Origin: an uncultured Bacteroidota bacterium
Lineage (GTDB): Bacteria; Bacteroidota; Bacteroidia; Bacteroidales; VadinHA17
Direction of reading: 5' to 3'
NCBI GenBank assembly: GCA_937864815.1
Contig: CALMJY010000123.1
Span: 1 to 35,219, forward strand
DNA: 35,219 bases
Positions 20,166 to 29,199 of this stretch are shown piece by piece (position 1 is the first letter of the stretch; every line of letters starts with the position of its first letter). The position numbers and the translations under genes were made by a program. Under the pieces are notes generated by a model. It was given only the letters and a program-made list of their open reading frames with translations, ran no database searches and was not told the origin of the DNA.

Positions 20166-23100
20166 CTAATTGCTTTTTAATAGCACAAACTCCTCAAACA
20201 ATCCGTAGTCAGGGAAGCTGTAATCCTTTCCGGAAGGATATTTCTCAATATTCCTCCATGTCCATGGAGTTACAAAACCCGGGTTTGGTTTTGAATGATG
20301 CGGACCCTGGAGGTTTCGCAGACTGCCTATAACCTTAACCTCAATTTTGTTCATGCCGGGTATAATGAGTCCGGTTACATCAGTGGTATAAGGCGGGAAT
20401 GCTATCGGATCTGCCTGCTTTCCATTCACATATACTTCCGCAACAGTACCAGACCATTTTTTAAGAGAAACAGCCCATTCTCCCTCTGTTTTTTCAATGC
20501 TGTATTCCCTGCTGTATGTTACTCCCCATGAATAGAAAGGCATCTCCTGGTCCTTCCAGCTGTCCATTGTATATATTCCGGTAGGCTTCTTAATCAACCA
20601 TCCTTTTTCATCAGGTATAAGTGAGAAATCACCAACAATGTAAACAGGTTCCACCTCAGCATGTACTTTCATTGGTGAGGCTTTCAGAGTAACTGTATTT
20701 GTTCCCTGTTTAACGTGTTTTCCGATGCTGAAGACCCTGAACGACCTGTCGAGCCACCAGGCTCCGGGCTCTGCGTTTATCTCCATGCCGTTGATTGTTA
20801 CACTCCAGTTCCATGGACGCTCTATCACTGCCTTTAATCCTGTAACATCGAAATTATCCCTGACGGTAAAATGATATGAAGCTGTAAATCCTGTATTGAC
20901 ATTAAAAGTATCTCTGTCAATAATGTTGGTTCTGAACTGCACAGATGTATTCCATGGATTGCCATTAATAAAGCCGTGATATTTGAAAACAGTGTCAGCA
21001 GCATTAAAGGTGTGAAGATCCTTAACCGGACCATTTCCCAGATCAATGTCACAGAAATCAATCATCAGCACATTCTCCTTTTCCCTGTTTATATTTACAG
21101 GGAAGGGGGACTCAACAACATTTGTGGGTATTTGTCTTAATGGTACGACAAAATTGTTATCATTTTCAGGTATGAAGAGGAGCAGACTTCCGGCAGGAGG
21201 TATCGAAATTGAGAGACTAACTTTTCCATTCAATGTTTTTACCGGGTAGCCATAAATCTCACCTGTAAGTGTATTTAGTTCAGCTGCTTCACTGCCTTTC
21301 ATTGTAAACGAACCTCTTACATATGCCTCAAGATCAGAGTTTACCAGGAATATAAGCTGCCCGTCTGAAAGAACTCTTCGCTGATGATAAAGTGTTCCGC
21401 CTTCTTCAATGGCAAAATCAATTTCCTCTTGTGAAAAGTGTTTTGCAATTATTTCGTTATTAAGATCAGATTCTTTTATAATTTTCGCTGAGTTATCACT
21501 GAAGAATTTTGTCATCTCATCATTTTTTGAACCGTTGACAAGTGTTGGTTCCGAGAAAGCTATCAGCATTCCTCCCGATGAAACAAATTTCCTGATCAGT
21601 TCAAATGTACTCTGATCAAGATTTTCAGTGTATGGAGGAATGACAACCCTGGAGTAGGATATCTTTCCTACTTTCAGCTTCCCTCCTGAAACGCTTCCCA
21701 TATCCTTCATAATATTTTCTGATCCCAGATCGTATTCAACCTGACTCTTTTCAAGCTTTGTTATGAAGGACTGGAAGACCTGACCTATCTCATGGCAACG
21801 TGGATTCTGTTTAACATAAGAATCATACAGCCAGGCGCTTGTTGAAGGTTCAATTACCAGGATGTCGTTGATCTGGCGTCCTGCTGACAATGCCAGTGAA
21901 AGCCGGGCATAGTGATCGTTAATATACCTGTAATCGTTCCACCATGGTTCATGGTAGTCAAAGGTTGGTGGATGGTCATATTTTCTTGCACCGGACATAG
22001 TGAAATATGTGAGATGCTGGTTCATGAAGTTCACGCCGAGTACATATTCCCAGTCACCGTTACGTTTCATATCCCTGAATGACAGGTCCCATCCCGATGC
22101 TCCATATGTCTCGCTGAGCTTTCTCTGTCTGCCGGTCTGATTGGCAGCACTTGCAAGTTCCTTTACAGATCTCACATTTCCGAACTGGGCAAAAGATGAA
22201 CTGTCATTGAACTGGTTGAAAAGCATATCAATGGCCGGCATCTGGTGCCAGGCATACATGGCCATATTGTCGCCCCCAAGGTGCATATTTGGCCACTCAT
22301 GTTCCCAGTAATGTCCTGTAAATATCAGCCCCTTTTCCTCGCAATAGTTATACCAGGGTTTTGCCCACCTGTCGATGAAAAGCTGAAGGAGGGTCTGTGT
22401 GTAATTATGTCTTACCTTTTTCCAGTCTCCTGTTTCTTCAAATAAAGAAGGAAGATTCAGTTTCAGATCATAGTTCCATTGCTGCATGAAAACTTCGAAC
22501 AGGTCTGGTGTCCATCTGATACCTCCGGGAGAACTAATCTGCGGTTCATCAGTAAAAGTGCCGGGTACGGTATTTCCAAATTCGGAACCAATATTTTTCT
22601 CATATCCGGTCATTGTTATATCGATGAATTTCTGTGTTACACCAGGCAGGAGAAGATCAACATAATTGAAACCACCATACCAGTCTGATTTGGCATTATA
22701 TGTTTTTGCAAAGAGAAGATAGCTGCCTTTTTTACCTTTTTCTGAAGCCAGAGAAGCTGTGATATCTGTAATTTTACCTGCTTCATCTTTCAGAATGAGA
22801 TAGTATTTTCCGGCAGTATCAGGCAGTGTTTCGACTTTTGTCATTGTAAGTCCCTGTCCCTGATTGTACGATTCAGGCATCTGATCAGGAACATGACCAC
22901 CTGCAAATCCGCTGGGATAAGAGTTTTCATCATAGATCCATACCTTCATGCCGAGCTCTTTTCCCTTTTCCACTGTATACCTGTACAGATCGAACCACTC
23001 TTCAGAGAGATATTCGGTAACCAGTCCGGGTCTGGGATGGATAAATGGCTGCATGACTCCCTGCTCTTTGAAACTTATCAGAAAACTGTCAATCTCCTCC

Positions 23101-23297
23101 TTATTTATTTTTTCATCCCATGTAAACAGAGGGCCTGAAGCATATTCGGCAGGGGGTTCATTAAATTGAGCCGAAAGGGTTGCAAAGTCGGGTACCTTCA
23201 CTTCATTGGGAAGATTGTCCTTGCAACTGCTTAATATACAGATAAAAGATAGTATAAAAACTATTTTTATGCCCTGAATGTAATTATGTAACTTCAT
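20166..23297 (-). CDS. Large secreted glycoside hydrolase, GH106 (alpha-L-rhamnosidase)-like
   Basis: Lipobox ILSSCKD; FNEPPAEYASGPLFTWDEKINKEEI, GMKVWIYDENSYPSGFAGG; C-terminal beta-sandwich/galactose-binding-like region. Confidence 0.65.
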   Translation of the reverse strand: MKLHNYIQGIKIVFILSFICILSSCKDNLPNEVKVPDFATLSAQFNEPPAEYASGPLFTWDEKINKEEIDSFLISFKEQGVMQPFIHPRPGLVTEYLSEEWFDLYRYTVEKGKELGMKVWIYDENSYPSGFAGGHVPDQMPESYNQGQGLTMTKVETLPDTAGKYYLILKDEAGKITDITASLASEKGKKGSYLLFAKTYNAKSDWYGGFNYVDLLLPGVTQKFIDITMTGYEKNIGSEFGNTVPGTFTDEPQISSPGGIRWTPDLFEVFMQQWNYDLKLNLPSLFEETGDWKKVRHNYTQTLLQLFIDRWAKPWYNYCEEKGLIFTGHYWEHEWPNMHLGGDNMAMYAWHQMPAIDMLFNQFNDSSSFAQFGNVRSVKELASAANQTGRQRKLSETYGASGWDLSFRDMKRNGDWEYVLGVNFMNQHLTYFTMSGARKYDHPPTFDYHEPWWNDYRYINDHYARLSLALSAGRQINDILVIEPSTSAWLYDSYVKQNPRCHEIGQVFQSFITKLEKSQVEYDLGSENIMKDMGSVSGGKLKVGKISYSRVVIPPYTENLDQSTFELIRKFVSSGGMLIAFSEPTLVNGSKNDEMTKFFSDNSAKIIKESDLNNEIIAKHFSQEEIDFAIEEGGTLYHQRRVLSDGQLIFLVNSDLEAYVRGSFTMKGSEAAELNTLTGEIYGYPVKTLNGKVSLSISIPPAGSLLLFIPENDNNFVVPLRQIPTNVVESPFPVNINREKENVLMIDFCDIDLGNGPVKDLHTFNAADTVFKYHGFINGNPWNTSVQFRTNIIDRDTFNVNTGFTASYHFTVRDNFDVTGLKAVIERPWNWSVTINGMEINAEPGAWWLDRSFRVFSIGKHVKQGTNTVTLKASPMKVHAEVEPVYIVGDFSLIPDEKGWLIKKPTGIYTMDSWKDQEMPFYSWGVTYSREYSIEKTEGEWAVSLKKWSGTVAEVYVNGKQADPIAFPPYTTDVTGLIIPGMNKIEVKVIGSLRNLQGPHHSKPNPGFVTPWTWRNIEKYPSGKDYSFPDYGLFEEFVLLKSN

Positions 23298-23375
23298 AAT
23301 AATCTCTTTTTTATGAAACTAAATGATTATTTGGAAGAATGCAACATTTCTGAAATATATGTTGGTTGTTTTTTT

Positions 23376-23478
23376 ACCACAGAGTTCACAAAGGTCTTCG
23401 TTTCTCTCAGACAATCACAAAGTTCACAGAGTCATTATCTCTGTGTGCTCAGTGTAAATACTCTGTGCCCTCTGTGGT
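23376..23478. repeat. Long imperfect inverted repeat, ACAGAG family
   Basis: ACCACAGAG (23376-23384) … CTCTGTGGT (23470-23478) with internal cacagag / ctctgtg copies. Confidence 0.8.
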
Positions 23479-23492
23479 TAAAATTATTTAGT

Positions 23493-25085
23493 TCAGAATC
23501 CTTTTGTTTCGAAATCTGTTGAATCTACCCATCCTGCAGTTTTACGGTGGATCTCACCTTTCATGTACCTGTTATAGAAATCTTTTGTACGAGAGTCGGC
23601 ATACGGGTATTTATCAAAAACATCTCCATTACCTTTTATTCTTGGATCCTCCTGCTTAAGAAGCTCATCATAGAGCTGATTATTCAGCCTTCTTCTGATT
23701 ACATTATAACCGGGATCATTTGCAAGGTTGACAAGACATTCCGGATCACCAGTGATATTATAAAGTTCATCATCATCTCTCTTCCCGAAGTTAAGTTTCC
23801 AGAATTCTGATGATATCCCGCTTCGTCTTATATTCAGTATCCGAGTTTTGGTAGGGCTTCCGTCACAATTAAGATATCCGGTTTCAGGATTCCCTGCAGG
23901 CCATCTTTCAGGTATATAGTTTTTCAGATAAAGAAAACCATCCTTTATTAAACCTCTTATCGGGTATCCCGCATCATCGGGACGTCCAACATCGTGTCGT
24001 TCTTTGCCGATAAGAACATGATCCCTCTTCTTATCAATAAAGCCTTTTTTTCTGCTTGAGAAGATATCGGAAAAGCTTTTTCCTTCCATTTTATGCATAC
24101 CTGATGCAGAAGGAGATATCCCTGCCACCTCAAGCAGTGTTGGTGCGAAATCGATAAAGCTTATATAATCATTGACTTCCCTGCCTGGTTTTTTTATCCC
24201 TTTTCCCCACATAACAGCCAGTGGCATATGGTTGGAATATTCATATGCCTGTCCTTTTACCCTGGGGAAGGGCATGCCATTATCTGCTGTCACAATTACG
24301 ATGGTATTCTCCAACTCACCTCTTTTTTCGAGGATCTCCAGCATTTTTACCAGGTGATTGTCAAAGTGCTCAATTTCAAATGCATAATCGAGCATATCAT
24401 TTCTTACCCTTTCGTCGTCTGGCCAGAAAGCGGGGATATTGCCTGTTTCAACTGTTTTTTTACCTCCCTTGCTGACACCTGATCCATATTCATAAATCCT
24501 GTGTGGTTCAAGTGAACCATACCAGAAGCAGAATGGAGAGCCTGCATCTTTTGTATTGAGAAATTCTTCAAAATTGGATGCATAATCAATTTCTGAGATC
24601 CCTGTTGTCGGTGGAGTCAGTTTTTTCGAATTGTATGCCTTTCCTGTCAGCTGCCTTGGATTACTTACTGAGTCGAGAGCTACTCCGGGTGCCCAGCCTT
24701 TTGCGGTATGTCCTGTGGAATATCCGTTTGCTGAAAGGGATTCCATGAAGGACCTGAATTTGGGAGGGAAAAAAGGTACATGGTTGGCAGCTTCTTCGAG
24801 TTGCCAGCTGTTCAGTCCTGTAAGAAAACAAGCCCTTGAAGGTGAGGATTTGGCATTGGGAGTGTATGCATTCCTGAAAAGGATTCCTTCTGCCGCTACC
24901 CTGTCAAATCCCGGTGTTTTAACCCATTTGGTACCGTAGGCTCCCATATGAGGATATGAAATATCATCACCCATAACAATCAGGATGTTTGGACGTTCAC
25001 CTGAAGGCTTGTCCTGAGATCCTCTGGTGCAAAATGTTAACAGCAGGGGAGAAATAATGAGACCTGCCTTAAATGTTTGATTCAT
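23493..25085 (-). CDS. Sulfatase (S1/arylsulfatase family, Ser-type)
   Basis: [21 protein letters not shown]; signature [11 protein letters not shown] with Ser at the formylglycine position; start ATG at 25085 preferred. Confidence 0.92.
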   Translation of the reverse strand: MNQTFKAGLIISPLLLTFCTRGSQDKPSGERPNILIVMGDDISYPHMGAYGTKWVKTPGFDRVAAEGILFRNAYTPNAKSSPSRACFLTGLNSWQLEEAANHVPFFPPKFRSFMESLSANGYSTGHTAKGWAPGVALDSVSNPRQLTGKAYNSKKLTPPTTGISEIDYASNFEEFLNTKDAGSPFCFWYGSLEPHRIYEYGSGVSKGGKKTVETGNIPAFWPDDERVRNDMLDYAFEIEHFDNHLVKMLEILEKRGELENTIVIVTADNGMPFPRVKGQAYEYSNHMPLAVMWGKGIKKPGREVNDYISFIDFAPTLLEVAGISPSASGMHKMEGKSFSDIFSSRKKGFIDKKRDHVLIGKERHDVGRPDDAGYPIRGLIKDGFLYLKNYIPERWPAGNPETGYLNCDGSPTKTRILNIRRSGISSEFWKLNFGKRDDDELYNITGDPECLVNLANDPGYNVIRRRLNNQLYDELLKQEDPRIKGNGDVFDKYPYADSRTKDFYNRYMKGEIHRKTAGWVDSTDFETKGF

Positions 25086-25124
25086 TTCTTCTTGTTTAAT
25101 GATTATCAGTATATATTTTATAAT

Positions 25125-25148
25125 CCACACAGAGATTCACAGAGATCA
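25125..25148. repeat. Partial copy of the CACAGAG repeat family
   Basis: ccacacagagattcacagagatca reaching the stop codon of the TonB receptor gene. Confidence 0.55.
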
Positions 25149-27395
25149 AAAGCTCCCTGACACCCGGAGGCTCACATTCCGGTGAGGCTGAATATCACCC
25201 GGTCGACCCATATATTCTGTATTTGTCAGATTCTTAACTGCAAATGAAAGTACAAGCGATTTATTTATGTGGTAGCCTGTATTCCAATCAATCATGAAAT
25301 ATCCTGTGTTATGATCCTGCCAGTAATTATAAAATCCGGGAAGGATCTGTTCTCGTGTTGCTTCATTAAGAAACACATCATCAATGTTGAGTATTTTCGA
25401 CCTTGCATATAAGGTTAAACCTGTTTCGAACTTCCTGTAAGTTAAATCAAAACTGATTTTTGCCGAGTGTTTACGCCGGTATTTCAGATAGATATCAGAT
25501 GATTGGTTGGTGACCCGGTTGAATTCAACCGGATGTATATAGGTATATCCTCCTGTGGAAGTAAGGATGAAATCATTATAATTACCTCCCAGGGATAATT
25601 CGAGCTCATACCCGTAAATCCTTGCCTGCTCAATATTATTGGCCTGAAATCCCAGATCAAAGATACCTGTAACCGGATCGGGATAGTTGCTGAATACATA
25701 TTCTATCATATCCTTATTCTGAGTAAGGAAGAAAGCCAGGTCAGCCTGCCCTGTTGCTTTTCCGATCTTTACCCCCTGCTTTATACCTATCTCTGTGTTC
25801 CATCCTGATTCAGCTTCAACATAGGGATTCGGGAAAATTTTAACAGATCCGAGGGTGGTGGAGGCATGTTTCTCAGCTATGGAAGGGTATCTGTATCCCT
25901 GTCCGAATGATGCTCTGAGAAATGTATATTCTGCTGCCTGCCAGTTGATCCCGGATCTTACAACAGGTACAATTCTGTCATTCTTATTATCGAGAGAATT
26001 CTGTTCCAACCTTATACCTGCAACCAGTTTAAGCTTATGTACAGGTTCAGCCTCCAGCTGGGTAAAACCAGCAATGTTCATACCTTCATGGTCACCATAG
26101 AAATTGGACTTTACATTACTGTATGTCTCAGATGCTCCGGCAGTCAGGGAAAAAATATCAGATAATTTGAAGAAACCCTGATATTCAGCATACAGTGAAT
26201 AAGCATCAGAATTATTTTCGGTACGAACCGGAAATCTGTTGTTCGATGACTGGAACCTCACTCTTATGTCATGCCGGAAACGGCCTGAATTATTGAATGT
26301 AAGATACGGATCGACAGCCAGAAATGTCCCGGTTAATTCTGAAACACTTGAAGTATCCTGTTTCAATGCACCATATTCAGCGTCTTCCCAGAGAATGAAA
26401 TCGGTTTTATCTGTTATACCTGAATTAAGATTGATTCCATAAGACAATCCTTTTACCCTGGCGTTGCGGTGCTTAAGTCTGAAGCTGATCCTTGCAAGTT
26501 TCTCGTCATTATATTTCCTGTAACTGTTGTCTGAAAGGAGACTCAGGCCAATTCCAATATCATTTTTTCCTGCTTTCCGGAGATGAGAGAATGATGCTGA
26601 TGTAAATATCCTGGGGGAATCCCACCATTCCCAGTTCTTATTATCAGGTTTGCCGAATATTCCTGTTTCTGCGTAAAAATTAGTCTCCGGCTGGCCGGAT
26701 GCATCAGCTGTCCGGAAGTTGATAATACCGTTCAATGCTGAAGAACCGTAGAGGACTGAGGATGCACCCTTAATTATTTCTATCTGCCTTATGTTTTCAA
26801 GTGGGAGGAACTGCCATTTAATATTCCCTGCATCGGGTGAAACAACCGGCAAACCGTCGATAAGAGCCATTACACGGCTTCCGACACCATAGCTGAATCC
26901 GCTTCCTCCCCTTACAGATGCCTGACCGTCAAGAACTTCAATACCTGCAGTTTTTGTAATAAGTTCCTGAGGATCAGTTATGTGTTTGTTAAGAAAATCG
27001 GTAGTTTTTAGTATATCCATTGAGACTGTCAGTTCTGCCACCTGCTTTTCTGCCCTGTCGGCACTGACGACTATCTGGCCTATCTCTTTGATATCCATGT
27101 CTAGTCCGATATTGATTCTGACAGTATCACCTGTTATAATGTTAACAGTTCTTTTAATGGTTTTATAACCGATAAACTGGTACGTTATTTCATTATCGCC
27201 CGGTTTACATGAAATTGAGTAGAATCCATCTTCACCGGTTATTGTACCATGGTTAGGTGGACTGATGACATAAACACCCTGAACCGGTTCCCCAGTGACA
27301 TTATCAGTAACAAAGCCGGATACAATCCCCTGGGAAATGGTAACGGTTATAAGAGATTTGATTATTAATGCAACAGTTAAAAGGTAGTATCGCAT
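25146..27395 (-). CDS. TonB-dependent outer membrane receptor
   Basis: Carboxypeptidase-regulatory-like N-terminus GFVTDNVTGEPVQGVYV; plug GSGFSYGVGSRVMALIDGLPVVSPDAG, IEIIKGASSVLYGSSALNGIINF. Confidence 0.93.
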   Translation of the reverse strand: MRYYLLTVALIIKSLITVTISQGIVSGFVTDNVTGEPVQGVYVISPPNHGTITGEDGFYSISCKPGDNEITYQFIGYKTIKRTVNIITGDTVRINIGLDMDIKEIGQIVVSADRAEKQVAELTVSMDILKTTDFLNKHITDPQELITKTAGIEVLDGQASVRGGSGFSYGVGSRVMALIDGLPVVSPDAGNIKWQFLPLENIRQIEIIKGASSVLYGSSALNGIINFRTADASGQPETNFYAETGIFGKPDNKNWEWWDSPRIFTSASFSHLRKAGKNDIGIGLSLLSDNSYRKYNDEKLARISFRLKHRNARVKGLSYGINLNSGITDKTDFILWEDAEYGALKQDTSSVSELTGTFLAVDPYLTFNNSGRFRHDIRVRFQSSNNRFPVRTENNSDAYSLYAEYQGFFKLSDIFSLTAGASETYSNVKSNFYGDHEGMNIAGFTQLEAEPVHKLKLVAGIRLEQNSLDNKNDRIVPVVRSGINWQAAEYTFLRASFGQGYRYPSIAEKHASTTLGSVKIFPNPYVEAESGWNTEIGIKQGVKIGKATGQADLAFFLTQNKDMIEYVFSNYPDPVTGIFDLGFQANNIEQARIYGYELELSLGGNYNDFILTSTGGYTYIHPVEFNRVTNQSSDIYLKYRRKHSAKISFDLTYRKFETGLTLYARSKILNIDDVFLNEATREQILPGFYNYWQDHNTGYFMIDWNTGYHINKSLVLSFAVKNLTNTEYMGRPGDIQPHRNVSLRVSGSF

Positions 27396-27802
27396 TATTC
27401 AGGTTTAAATGTCATCCTGATATTTATAGTGATCCCTGTTGTCAGATTTGGATAGCTTGTTGTTATTTTAAGCGAGGCAGCATTCAGTTCAGCTATTTTT
27501 GTGGTAAGAGGGATTGGAAGGGAATCGGTTTCAATAACTATTTGTGTCTCTTTATAAGCAAATCTCCACGTCCCTTCATAAACACCAAATGTACCTGTGC
27601 CATCCTTATTGAACTTTACCCTGCCATTGAATTTTTCAAGAACTCCACCAGGACCACCTGCATTTACTCCATTTGCAAGAAGGCTGTCACTTTTCCAGAC
27701 AGGATCAGTGAGAAGCTTAAATCTCTCAGATTCCGAATCTTTGTTACATGAAATTATTGCAACAGACAATGAGATGAATAATAGCAATGCAAGATTTTTC
27801 AT
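27395..27802 (-). CDS. Small lipocalin-like lipoprotein
   Basis: Lipobox AIISCNK; beta-rich protein; TAATG stop/start overlap with the TonB receptor gene. Confidence 0.65.
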   Translation of the reverse strand: MKNLALLLFISLSVAIISCNKDSESERFKLLTDPVWKSDSLLANGVNAGGPGGVLEKFNGRVKFNKDGTGTFGVYEGTWRFAYKETQIVIETDSLPIPLTTKIAELNAASLKITTSYPNLTTGITINIRMTFKPE

Positions 27803-27919
27803 GGCAGTGTTTATTAGATAAATCTACAAATCAAAGATAATAATTTACCTCAAAGAAACTCATCCCCAATACCATAGCCTTCAAGCTAAGTATAAATCTG
27901 TTGCAGGAAAATGTAGTAT

Positions 27920-28008
27920 AAGTTTCCCCTCCTTTTGAAGGAGGGGTGGCCGCAATGCAATGTTTATCATAGTATTGCAAAGCCTCAATGCGGCCGGGGT
28001 GGTTGATT
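27920..28008 (+). repeat. 89-bp palindrome-ended element, copy 1
   Basis: AAGTTTCCCCTCCTTTTGAAGGAGGGGTGGCCG – 38 bp – CGGCCGGGGTGGTTGATT. Confidence 0.85.
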
Positions 28009-28200
28009 AGCCCATCTGATATGATCATTATTTTCATTACAAATAACTTTCATATTCTTACCTATTTGTTAAGAAATTTACAAGAATACTAACCTGAACT
28101 TAATCCATATTATTTTAATCTAAAGCTAACCTGAAAAGATAATTGTTTCTAAGCGCCTGTATTTTATTACTGTCAATTGGATTATGAGTAAAGTTCATTT

Positions 28201-28290
28201 AAATCAACCACCCCGGCCGGGAAATGAACCTTGTAATAATCAGATAATCAATCGTCCCGGCCACCCCTCCTTCAAAAGGAGGGGAAACTT
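28201..28290 (-). repeat. 89-bp palindrome-ended element, copy 2 (inverted)
   Basis: Reverse complement carries the same two end blocks around a 38-bp divergent centre. Confidence 0.85.
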
Positions 28291-28368
28291 TTGTTAAGCC
28301 TCTATTTCAACTACCCCAACCTTTTGCTGTATTGGGACAAGTCCTACCTAGATGGGAGCTTTTATCCT

Positions 28369-28386
28369 GACGCCTGTCGCCTGTCT
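28369..28386. repeat. Short heptad tract (CGCCTGT)2 with flanking partial units
   Basis: gacgcctgtcgcctgtctc immediately downstream of the minus-strand stop at 28390. Confidence 0.45.
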
Positions 28387-28389
28387 CTT

Positions 28390-29127
28390 CTACTTTATCT
28401 CCCTTATCTTTATATTCTTAAACGCCACAATATCACCGTGTTCCTGCAGAAGAATACGACCTTCGACAGTTTCTCCGAATCCGGATATAGCTTTGAATTT
28501 ACTTTTTGAAACCGCCTCTTTCCATTCCGGGCTTCCCCTGTGATATTCTACAGTCATCTGACCGTTAAGCCAGTGCTGAACATGATTGCCTTTAACAATT
28601 ATCCTGGCATTGTTCCATGTATCTGGGCCATTATCTTTTACATGTACCGGAGGGATAAGATCATAGAGGCAGGCAAGTTTATGATTACCCGAGATACCTG
28701 CCTTTGAATCGGGATGAAGCCTGTCGTCGAGAATCTGGTATTCACATCCTATCGATCTGTAGATTCCGCTGTCTCTTTCAGTATCAATAAAATATTTAAT
28801 TCCGCTGTTGGCGCCCGGTTTGTAGTTAAAATCAACCGAGAGTTCAAAGTCCCGGAATTTTCCTTCCGATACAATATCCCCACCGCCATTTTCACCTTTT
28901 TTTTCAGGATTCGTCATAATGGTTCCGTCCTTGATTTCCCAGCCTGAAACAGGGAAATTCCCTGTTTTGGCATTTATCCATCCCCTTGATGTATTTCCGT
29001 CAAAGAGTAGTTTCCAGCCATCATCAAATTCTTTCTTTGACAAAGTATTGTCGGCCTGTTTTCCTGGCCCGCAACTTTGAACAAGAGTTAGAATAACAGC
29101 AGCAATTAAGGTTGTAAGTTTTTTCAT
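28390..29127 (-). CDS. DUF1080 (3-keto-disaccharide hydrolase-like) lipoprotein
   Basis: DDGWKLLFDGNTSRGWINAKTG, GWEIKDGTIMTNPEKKG, FELSVDFNYKPGANSGIKYF. Confidence 0.92.
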   Translation of the reverse strand: MKKLTTLIAAVILTLVQSCGPGKQADNTLSKKEFDDGWKLLFDGNTSRGWINAKTGNFPVSGWEIKDGTIMTNPEKKGENGGGDIVSEGKFRDFELSVDFNYKPGANSGIKYFIDTERDSGIYRSIGCEYQILDDRLHPDSKAGISGNHKLACLYDLIPPVHVKDNGPDTWNNARIIVKGNHVQHWLNGQMTVEYHRGSPEWKEAVSKSKFKAISGFGETVEGRILLQEHGDIVAFKNIKIREIK

Positions 29128-29199
29128 ACCGAAAGATTTTCAGGTTATTGTTTACTCATTTATGTTTCCTATTTTTGAGATAATATACCCTTGAAAATT

